Source: JALENY01 sp036310185 (GTDB taxonomy: Bacteria > Bacillota > Clostridia > Lachnospirales > Lachnospiraceae). From it: DNA of 8,638 bases. Numbering within the stretch: position 1 is the stretch's first letter; every line of letters begins with the position of its first letter. The stretch spans positions 1 to 8,638 of the forward strand of contig JAXJSH010000021.1 of assembly GCA_036310185.1 (NCBI GenBank), written 5' to 3'. Made by a program: the position numbers and the translations under genes. This document shows, piece by piece, positions 1 to 5,335 of the stretch. The notes beneath the pieces were generated by a model. The model did not search any database, had not been told where the DNA came from, and saw only the letters and a list, made by a program, of their open reading frames with translations.

Positions 1-472
1 GAGTTACAGTTTCATTTTCATCTGTCGCTCCAAAATTTCCTGTAGGATCCGGTTTTTTTCCCTCTTCACCCTGTATTTTGGGATTCGCTATATCTTTTTT
101 CCATGCCGGTATTTCATCCTGATCATCCCATACGGTTCCGTAATATGTCCCTTCGTCTCCCAAAATAATCATGCCGCCGCACTGTTCCAGCGTATATCCG
201 CTGCCACCCATATGCAGCCGGTCGGAATCTATCCGTTGATGCAGCACACCATTCTTAACTTCAGTCTGCCCAAGCAACAGGAAATCAGCCCCGATCTCCT
301 TACGCACAAATAGAAATATCTGAGCCATCCCCGGAATATCAATACCCTGCATTCTCAGAAAAAAAGTACACAAACCATTTCTGGCTTCTACTTTAATAAA
401 CCCGCAGTTATCCCCCTTCCGATTATTCCGGTATCTGTATACATAAGCAACAAACCGACGATAAGATGCCAT
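1..472 (-). CDS. Uncharacterised protein, 5' part only (DUF6128-like, partial)
   Basis: An open frame of 157 codons without a stop starts at ATG 472-470 and runs off the left edge, so the C-terminus is missing. The start is supported by GGAGGA at 486-481, eight bases upstream. The protein begins MASYRRFVAYVYRYRNN, with no signal peptide or membrane segment. Residues 1 to about 115 look like a compact beta-rich domain (GFIKVEARNG, GMIILGDEGTYYGTVWDD). The following residues are hydrophilic and low-complexity (EEGKKPDPTGNFGATDENET), like an interdomain linker. From memory it resembles a Lachnospiraceae family of cytoplasmic proteins annotated DUF6128, with a conserved N-terminal domain, a variable linker and a conserved C-terminal domain. 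I am fairly sure of the gene but only moderately sure of the family name, and no function can be assigned. It is transcribed divergently from the tRNA gene. Confidence 0.75.
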   Translation of the reverse strand, partial: MASYRRFVAYVYRYRNNRKGDNCGFIKVEARNGLCTFFLRMQGIDIPGMAQIFLFVRKEIGADFLLLGQTEVKNGVLHQRIDSDRLHMGGSGYTLEQCGGMIILGDEGTYYGTVWDDQDEIPAWKKDIANPKIQGEEGKKPDPTGNFGATDENETVT

Positions 473-532
473 ATGTTTAATCCTCCGCAGTCGCATTCCA
501 TAATTCTTATGCAAAAATACGTGCAGGCATGA

Positions 533-561
533 CTAATACATGATTCCATCCACGGTGTCAC
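533..561 (-). promoter_or_regulatory. Candidate sigma-A promoter for the DUF6128-like gene
   Basis: Read on the minus strand, GTGACA (561-556; 5/6 match to the -35) is followed by a 17-base spacer and TATTAG (538-533; 4/6 match to the -10). The start would fall near 526, giving a leader of about 54 bases before the ATG at 472. Position and spacing fit, but the -10 is imperfect and the region is AT-rich, so this is a prediction. Confidence 0.4.
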
Positions 562-682
562 ACATCAAAAGCTTATCCTCTGTTTCGTCATATTACTTCA
601 AAAATAATGAAAGGCTAAAATCTACTTTCTTTTTAAAGTGTAAATAAACTTTCCACATCAGCCTTGAACGTGCGATGAAATT

Positions 683-699
683 TTGAAAAATTTTTTCAA
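683..699. repeat. A/T inverted repeat in a tract-rich block
   Basis: TTGAAAAA (683-690) and TTTTTCAA (692-699) form a perfect inverted repeat around one central T. Further A and T runs follow to 715. The block ends about 24 bases before the -35 box at 739. There is no GC-rich stem, so it is not a typical terminator. Phased A-tracts of this kind often bend DNA or act as UP elements, which is inference here. Confidence 0.4.
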
Positions 700-738
700 T
701 TAAAAAAATTTTTCATTCCATATCAATTCAAAAAAGAC

Positions 739-767
739 TTGACATTTCCAATAAATAGTAATAGACT
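739..767 (+). promoter_or_regulatory. Candidate upstream promoter of the tRNA-Pro gene
   Basis: A perfect -35 TTGACA (739-744) is followed by a 17-base spacer and TAGACT (762-767; 4/6 match to the -10). It points toward the tRNA gene and lies about 117 bases upstream of the stronger promoter at 856-884. It would give a longer precursor starting near 774. The perfect -35 and exact spacing favour it; the weak -10 argues for caution. Confidence 0.4.
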
Positions 768-855
768 TTTAAAGTCAGCATATGAGAAAAATCCAATTTG
801 CCGAATGAAAATAGTAAATTTCAAAATAGCAAATTTAAAAAATATAAAAAAGATG

Positions 856-884
856 TTGACAATTCATATGAACATATGTATAAT
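856..884 (+). promoter_or_regulatory. Consensus sigma-A promoter of tRNA-Pro
   Basis: TTGACA (856-861), a spacer of exactly 17 bases and TATAAT (879-884) form a full consensus housekeeping promoter. Transcription would start near 891, only about eight bases before the mature tRNA 5' end, leaving a very short leader. The -10 box sits within a perfect inverted repeat, ATATGTAT-A-ATACATAT (874-890), and a second palindrome, TTCATATGAA (863-872), lies in the spacer. Confidence 0.9.
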
Positions 885-898
885 ACATATTGTTGTGA

Positions 899-972
899 CG
901 ATGCGTGGCTCAGTTTGGTAGAGCGCTGCGTTCGGGACGCAGAGGTCGCAGGTTCAAATCCTGTCGCATCGA
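899..972 (+). tRNA. tRNA-Pro (anticodon CGG)
   Basis: The 74-base sequence folds into a full cloverleaf. The acceptor stem is 899-905 with 965-971 (CGATGCG/CGCATCG, seven pairs). The D stem is GCTC/GAGC (908-911, 921-924). The anticodon stem is CTGCG/CGCAG (926-930, 938-942). The T stem is 948-952 with 960-964, including one G-U pair, and its loop is TTCAAAT. The anticodon loop TTCGGGA places CGG at 933-935, which reads proline CCG codons. The C1-G72 first pair is typical of bacterial tRNA-Pro. The discriminator base is A972. CCA is not encoded (TTT follows), so it must be added by nucleotidyltransferase. The gene stands alone with its own promoter and terminator. Confidence 0.97.
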
Positions 973-978
973 TTTGGA

Positions 979-1005
979 GAGTTCGTGGAAACGAACTCTT
1001 TTTTT
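979..1005 (+). terminator. Rho-independent terminator of tRNA-Pro
   Basis: An eight-base-pair stem, GAGTTCGT/ACGAACTC (979-986 with 991-998), closes a GGAA loop and is followed by seven Ts (999-1005). It begins six bases after the discriminator base, so the tRNA is a monocistronic transcript. Confidence 0.9.
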
Positions 1006-1085
1006 GCACAGACAAGGATATTGTTCGACTAATTTCCAGTCACTATCTGTATTTTGACCCTCTCCAGAATTTTGTTTATACCGCA

Positions 1086-1117
1086 AAACAGCGCCCCGTC
1101 AATCAGGGGCGCTGTTT
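1086..1117 (-). terminator. Terminator of the SLH-anchored GH3 gene
   Basis: A perfect 12-base-pair stem, AAACAGCGCCCC/GGGGCGCTGTTT, with an eight-base loop (1098-1105) lies 15 bases past the minus-strand stop at 1132. On the minus strand the T tract is short (TTTT, mostly paired). On the plus strand CTG and then TTTTT follow, so it may work in both directions and back up the tRNA terminator. The convergent position supports this. Confidence 0.75.
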
Positions 1118-1131
1118 CTGTTTTTAAATAT

Positions 1132-3855
1132 TTAAATTTCTGTAAAACGGCTGACGATTGTTGCACAAACCGCTCTTACGGTAACACCCTGCGGTTTTAA
1201 TGATCCACTGTCGCCAGTGATAATTTCTTCAGCAACACACCATTTCATTGCTTCCTGTGCGAATGCACTTACGCTCGCCGTATCCGGATAAGCAGAGATA
1301 TCTGCTGTTGCAGTAACATCTAATTCTTTGTACTTAGCATAGCGATACATCATCGTAGCCATCTGTTCGCGGGTAATTTCATCGCCCGGTCCGAAGTAGC
1401 CCTCATCATATCCTGTTACAATTCCGTTTTCTGCTGCCCAAAGTACTGCATCTGTGTAGAACTGTCCCTCTGCAACATCCGGGAATTTTTCACTGTAAGT
1501 TACTTCCGGTTCGCCTTCCATACGATAAAGAATTACTGCAAACTGTGCTCGGGAAAGAATCTCTGCCGGTCCAAAAGTTGTTTCATTCAGGCCAGTCATC
1601 AGACCTTTCTGATAAACATCTTTTGCATATTCATAATACCAATCCGTTTCTTCAACGTCTGTGTATGGCAGCTCTCCCATTTCCATAACAGCTTCCATTA
1701 ATGCTATTATTACTTCATATTCATCCACGCTCTGAACGCCATGGGCATAAACTTCTTCAGCTGCTGCAATAATGTCTGTTATTGTTTCCCAATCTTCTTC
1801 GGTATAGTCTTCTTCATTTAATCCAGCTGCCTCATCCAAAAGTCCAGCCAGTTCAGTCATATCCACATATACAAGGCCATAACCGCGTTCATATACGATT
1901 TCATCTGTGTATGCACCAGCTTCGCTGTCATATTTCGGAATATTTACCGGTAATGTACCCTGAGCATCAAATGTACCTAAAATCACTTCAACACCAGCTA
2001 CAATATTCGGTCCGCTTGCAGCAGTATCGCCAGTAGCTCCGCCAATCAACGCTTCGGTCGGGTCTACGGAAGAACCTTTACATCCATATACTGCAACAAC
2101 TGCATCTGCATTCGGATACAGCTGAACATCATACGGTTTATCAACGGACATGATAACGGTAGCTTTTTCTGCGCTGTTTGTTTCAATATAATCTATGAAT
2201 GCATTTGGAGCCGCTGATAACCAGTGACCATAAGACATTCTTCCACTTGAAGTAGAGGAAATTTCAGAGTTAATAATTACGGAATCACACCAGTCAAGCA
2301 GGTCCTTCATTACCCAGGTACTTGAAGCTCCGTCTTCATCAACAGCGGTAACGGATACATCCAGGCTGGCAGAATTAAATCTTGCTACCATTACTTCTGC
2401 ACCTTCCGGAACAACACCTGCTTCTTTTGCACGTGCAACACCCCAGAGCATCTGTGATCTTTCATTTGTATACGGACATAACAACAGGACTTTGCTTGTT
2501 TCCGTTGTGTCTAACGGTAATGTACTATATTCATTCTTAACAACGGTTGCTGCTGCTGCTGCGATTTCTCTTTCAGCTGCTCTGTTTTCATCCGAACCTA
2601 CGGTTGCAAGCGCTGTCTCTAATGAATATTCCGATGCATCGTAATCTAAAATTCCTTTGCTTTCTTTTAAGGTTAAGATTCTTCTGCAGGCATCATCTAA
2701 TCTTTCTTCTGTGATGTATCCTGTTTCAACAGCGTCTTTCACAGCCTCAATAATAGCATCGATTCTTGACATCTGTTCTACACTGGTAATTCCGGTAGCC
2801 GGCATACACAGCATATCTACGCCTGCTGCAAGTGCTTCAACTGCAGCCTGTACTTCGCCGTATGTGCTGACAATACCAGCCATGTTCATACCGTCGGTAG
2901 ATACAACACCTTCAAATCCCATCTCACCTTTTAACAGATCCGTGATAATTGCTTTTGACAAAGTTGCCGGTCTGCTTTCTTCCTGACCTGTTAATTCTGA
3001 GTATAATTTGGAATCATCCAGCTGCGGATACAAAATGTGAGCAGTCATGATCATTTCAATACCCTGATCAATAGCAACTGCATACGGAGCCAATTCGCAC
3101 TCTAATAATTCTGCGTAGGATTTATCAACGACCGGTAATCCATAGTGTGAATCAGTAGCAGTATCACCATGTCCCGGGAAGTGTTTTGCACAACCGATTA
3201 CATCGTATTCAGCCATACCTGCAATTGTTGCAGATGCCATTTCACCAACCGCTGTAGCATCATCACCATAGGATCTTAAGCCGATAACCGGATTATTTGC
3301 GTTGTTGTTAACGTCAACTACCGGAGCCAGGTTTGTGTTAATACCTAAAACACTTAATTCGCTGCCGATAATCTTACCTGCTTCATACGCATATTCTGTA
3401 TCGCCGGTTGCTCCTAACGCCATATTACCTGGAAGAGCAGTACCGGAACCTAAACGATATACAGATCCGCCTTCCTGGTCAGCACAGATCAGCATTGCGA
3501 TACCGTCAACCGCTTTGGATTCATCCACTTCTGTAGCAGCAGCCTGCAGTGCCATGGTCAAATCATAAGACTGTTCTGTCTGTTTAATGTTGTTTGCAAA
3601 ATAGATAAATCCGCCGAAATCATAATTTTTTACGATTTCATAGACGTCATCGTTCATGACTGTAAAATCTGATCCGCCCCATGTTCTGAAGTCCATCATA
3701 AATGTCTGGGTGATTTTCTGTTCTAACGTCATGCTGTCGATAATCGTTTCTACTCTTGATTCTGCTGTCTCTGTTGCAGAAACGATAGTCGGACTCACAA
3801 GTGTCATGACCATAGACAATGCAAGCACCAGTGATAAAGCTCTTCTCTTCTTCAT
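1132..3855 (-). CDS. Secreted GH3 beta-N-acetylhexosaminidase (NagZ-like) with FIVAR-like and SLH domains
   Basis: A 907-residue exported glycosidase. Residues 1-27 are a signal peptide (MKKRR, hydrophobic core, cleavage near VSA-TET) without a lipobox. Residues 35-400 are the GH3 barrel. The DQEGG segment is at 126-130. The beta-N-acetylglucosaminidase signature KHFPGHG-x4-DSH spans 224-237 and supplies the Asp235/His237 dyad that acts as general acid-base in this subfamily. STDGMNM at 319-325 contains the likely nucleophile Asp321. Residues 415-655 form a second alpha/beta domain, as in two-domain Bacillus NagZ. Residues 662-728 resemble FIVAR (DYTEEDWETI). Three SLH repeats follow at about 731-785, 790-842 and 851-905, predicted to hold the enzyme on a secondary wall polymer. 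The expected activity is removal of terminal GlcNAc from muropeptides or other aminosugar chains outside the cell. The start has AGGAGGG (3867-3861) five bases upstream. Function is solid; the exact substrate is not known. Confidence 0.93.
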   Translation of the reverse strand: MKKRRALSLVLALSMVMTLVSPTIVSATETAESRVETIIDSMTLEQKITQTFMMDFRTWGGSDFTVMNDDVYEIVKNYDFGGFIYFANNIKQTEQSYDLTMALQAAATEVDESKAVDGIAMLICADQEGGSVYRLGSGTALPGNMALGATGDTEYAYEAGKIIGSELSVLGINTNLAPVVDVNNNANNPVIGLRSYGDDATAVGEMASATIAGMAEYDVIGCAKHFPGHGDTATDSHYGLPVVDKSYAELLECELAPYAVAIDQGIEMIMTAHILYPQLDDSKLYSELTGQEESRPATLSKAIITDLLKGEMGFEGVVSTDGMNMAGIVSTYGEVQAAVEALAAGVDMLCMPATGITSVEQMSRIDAIIEAVKDAVETGYITEERLDDACRRILTLKESKGILDYDASEYSLETALATVGSDENRAAEREIAAAAATVVKNEYSTLPLDTTETSKVLLLCPYTNERSQMLWGVARAKEAGVVPEGAEVMVARFNSASLDVSVTAVDEDGASSTWVMKDLLDWCDSVIINSEISSTSSGRMSYGHWLSAAPNAFIDYIETNSAEKATVIMSVDKPYDVQLYPNADAVVAVYGCKGSSVDPTEALIGGATGDTAASGPNIVAGVEVILGTFDAQGTLPVNIPKYDSEAGAYTDEIVYERGYGLVYVDMTELAGLLDEAAGLNEEDYTEEDWETITDIIAAAEEVYAHGVQSVDEYEVIIALMEAVMEMGELPYTDVEETDWYYEYAKDVYQKGLMTGLNETTFGPAEILSRAQFAVILYRMEGEPEVTYSEKFPDVAEGQFYTDAVLWAAENGIVTGYDEGYFGPGDEITREQMATMMYRYAKYKELDVTATADISAYPDTASVSAFAQEAMKWCVAEEIITGDSGSLKPQGVTVRAVCATIVSRFTEI

Positions 3856-3882
3856 ATCATCCCTCCTAAAAATAAATTTTCA

Positions 3883-3924
3883 CCTGCTCATATATTCTGT
3901 TTCATATATTTTCCGCTCAGCAGG
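3883..3924 (-). promoter_or_regulatory. Possible 5' leader hairpin with direct repeats before the GH3 gene
   Basis: CCTGCT (3883-3888) and AGCAGG (3919-3924) can pair, and inside them two copies of CATATATT (3889-3896 and 3903-3910, 14 bases apart) can also pair through their self-complementary ATATAT cores. The structure ends 15 bases before the ribosome binding site. No ligand-binding riboswitch class was recognised; the role, if any, is unknown. Confidence 0.3.
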
Positions 3925-3946
3925 CAATGTTTTTACTACAATTTCT

Positions 3947-3974
3947 ATCATACACCACATCGCGGATTTTTCCA
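3947..3974 (-). promoter_or_regulatory. Weak candidate promoter of the GH3 gene
   Basis: On the minus strand TGGAAA (3974-3969), a 16-base spacer and TATGAT (3952-3947; 5/6 match to the -10) point to the GH3 gene. A start near 3940 gives a leader of about 85 bases. The -35 matches only 4/6. The rest of 3868-4083 is T-rich on the plus strand and shows no other gene or element I can support. Confidence 0.35.
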
Positions 3975-4083
3975 TCATTTTCAACATATTTTTTTTGCAT
4001 TTTTCTTCTTTTTTCATCTAATTGCACAACAGATGGCAATTGCAATTTCTTTCTATATTTTTTCTTTTTATAATCTTTTTATT

Positions 4084-4126
4084 AAAAAAGAAGATACAGC
4101 AAAGTACTCTTTACTGCATCTTCTTT
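4084..4126 (-). terminator. Terminator of the GW-repeat/3D-like gene
   Basis: An 18-base-pair hairpin (4087-4104 with 4109-4126, four-base loop) starts 29 bases past the stop at 4156 and is followed on the minus strand by a run of Ts (4089-4084). Positions 4100/4113 and 4096/4117 are C-A or A-C mismatches in a plus-strand RNA but G-U pairs in the minus-strand RNA, so the stem is complete only in the minus transcript. This fixes its direction. Confidence 0.85.
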
Positions 4127-4155
4127 CTTTTGTTTTATATAAAACTCCCTTTATT

Positions 4156-5232
4156 TTACCAGTCACACTGCGGGAAGAACACCTCCATATATTCTTCCCA
4201 TGCAGCATTTTCTTTTACTATATATACGTCGCCTCTTCCTGAACCGTATGGCGCACTCCCAAGTGCGTAATTAGGCGAATAATAACTTGCAGCCGGAACA
4301 CATATATCTACATGCGCCCCTGATACACCAGTATCCGCCACATAGAAAAACTTCCCATTTGCATAAGATCCCTCTCCGGTCGTATTGGATGTCTTTATGT
4401 AAATAATCGTGTGCGGTGCAATATAAGAACGGCTGCAGGCCACCTGACCAAGCGCCAGATTGCCGCCGTTTGCTCCGGATGAATTTCTTCCGGCATAAAT
4501 GCCATTGCTTTCTGAACTACAGTCATAGAATGTCAGCTTTGCATTTCCTTTTAACGAAAAACCCGGATCCGAGGTGCCATTCCACACACCGGATTCATCC
4601 ACCCAGCGGCCATCCACAAATGCATTCTCAGCCCTGCTTCCGTCACTTTTCAGATAGTACCATTTTCCATCGATCTGCTGCCAGCCGGTCTGCATGATTC
4701 CATCAGAATCCATGTAGTACCATTTTCCGTCAATCTGCTGCCAACCTGTTTTTCTGGCGCCATCACTGGCATCCCCAAGATAATACCAGCATCCGCCGAT
4801 CCGCTGCCAGCCGCTGAGCATTACCCCATCCACATCCAGGTAATACCATTTCCCGTTCATTCGCTGCCAGCCGGTCAGATACCTTCCGTTCCACATCAGA
4901 TAGCGGTCACCATCAATATTTTTCCATTCTTTTTCCGCTATCGTTGCTTTTACCATTCGGACCAAACTTGCTTTTCTTTGGCAAATGGGCAGGTTTTTCG
5001 AAGGTATTTCTTCTTCACCCTCCGAAGGGTCATCTGTTTCCTGATTTTCACTCTGTACCGCAGCCGAATTTTCCATGTAGGCCTGTTTTGCCAGCACAAT
5101 TTCGTCTCCCAGATTTATTCTTCCTGAGGACAGTTCGGAAGCTGCTGCCTCAACAGAAAAAAGAAGCGACAAAATCAGAGCGATACTGATACCTTTTAAC
5201 CATCGTTTTTTTAATCTGCTCACCTTTCTCAT
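4156..5232 (-). CDS. Secreted protein with choline-binding-type (GW) repeats and a divergent 3D-like domain
   Basis: A 358-residue exported protein. Residues 1-31 form a signal peptide (basic MRKVSRLKKRWLK, hydrophobic core, cleavage near EAAA-SE). An acidic linker follows (about 55-76). At 121-202 there are four cell-wall-binding repeats of the type GWQ-x4-GKWYY-x3-DG, with degenerate copies on both sides (113-120, 204-217); such aromatic repeats bind choline or related wall-polymer groups. Residues about 231-340 resemble the 3D/RlpA double-psi beta-barrel: ADTG (Asp300), HVDI (Asp309) and GDVYIV (Asp335) match the three-Asp pattern of the neighbouring gene's 3D domain, but the cysteine cluster is missing (only YDCSSE) and there are insertions. 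A peptidoglycan-cleaving role, as in MltA or YocH-type proteins, is plausible but inferred. The start has no good ribosome binding site (AGCGAG about six bases upstream), and a short upstream frame overlaps it by ATGA. Confidence 0.85.
   Translation of the reverse strand: MRKVSRLKKRWLKGISIALILSLLFSVEAAASELSSGRINLGDEIVLAKQAYMENSAAVQSENQETDDPSEGEEEIPSKNLPICQRKASLVRMVKATIAEKEWKNIDGDRYLMWNGRYLTGWQRMNGKWYYLDVDGVMLSGWQRIGGCWYYLGDASDGARKTGWQQIDGKWYYMDSDGIMQTGWQQIDGKWYYLKSDGSRAENAFVDGRWVDESGVWNGTSDPGFSLKGNAKLTFYDCSSESNGIYAGRNSSGANGGNLALGQVACSRSYIAPHTIIYIKTSNTTGEGSYANGKFFYVADTGVSGAHVDICVPAASYYSPNYALGSAPYGSGRGDVYIVKENAAWEEYMEVFFPQCDW
4627..4872 (-). repeat. Tandem cell-wall-binding repeat units
   Basis: Four in-frame units encode 20, 22, 20 and 20 residues, each beginning GWQ and carrying the (K/C)WYY core. 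The last two share GWQQIDGKWYY exactly and are also close at DNA level, suggesting recent duplication. The second unit is longer (GDASDGARKT) and replaces the lysine of GKWYY by cysteine. Such arrays can gain or lose units by slippage or recombination. Confidence 0.85.
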
Positions 5233-5287
5233 ACCGTTCTCGCTTTCATTTATTATTTAGCAGGTAAAGTGGGCCCTGCTTTCGGGC

Positions 5288-5327
5288 AAAAAAATACGAG
5301 GATGAAGCATTTACCCTTCATCCTCGT
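5288..5327 (-). terminator. Terminator of the coiled-coil/3D gene
   Basis: A perfect 12-base-pair stem, ACGAGGATGAAG/CTTCATCCTCGT (5296-5307 with 5316-5327), with an eight-base loop is followed on the minus strand by A and seven Ts (5294-5288). It lies eight bases past the stop at 5336. It separates this gene from the GW-repeat gene, although only about 55 bases remain for a downstream promoter and none is convincing there, so partial read-through may feed the next gene. Confidence 0.92.
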
Positions 5328-5335
5328 TCTGTAAC

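Larger units (their letters stand above)
473..898. other. AT-rich divergent intergenic region
   Basis: This is about 425 bases between the DUF6128-like gene (minus) and tRNA-Pro (plus). It holds the minus-strand promoter candidate at 533-561, an A/T-tract block at 681-715 with an inverted repeat at 683-699, and two plus-strand promoters at 739-767 and 856-884. Short open frames crossing it (for example from 739 or 798) run into the tRNA, lack convincing ribosome binding sites and resemble no known protein, so no protein gene is called. Confidence 0.6.

Noticed and set aside
899..972. tRNA-Pro as an integration site of a mobile element
   Set aside because: No second copy of the tRNA 3' end, integrase or other mobile gene was seen in the window.
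821..1015. 64-codon minus-strand frame containing ATGFEPATSASRTQRSTKLSHA
   Set aside because: This is the familiar false peptide produced by translating the antisense of a tRNA gene; the region is tRNA-Pro.
1054..1082. TTGACC-N17-TATACC on the plus strand, a possible antisense promoter under the GH3 3' end
   Set aside because: The -10 lacks the conserved final T, and a start near 1089 would fall inside a terminator hairpin; no transcript can be supported.
739..1127. Plus-strand frames of 60 and 109 codons across the tRNA
   Set aside because: They start in promoter DNA, run through the tRNA and its terminator, lack ribosome binding sites and resemble no protein.
4627..4872. Regularly spaced 60-base repeats as a CRISPR-like array
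   Set aside because: The units are in frame, contiguous and encode GW cell-wall-binding repeats; there are no unique spacers.
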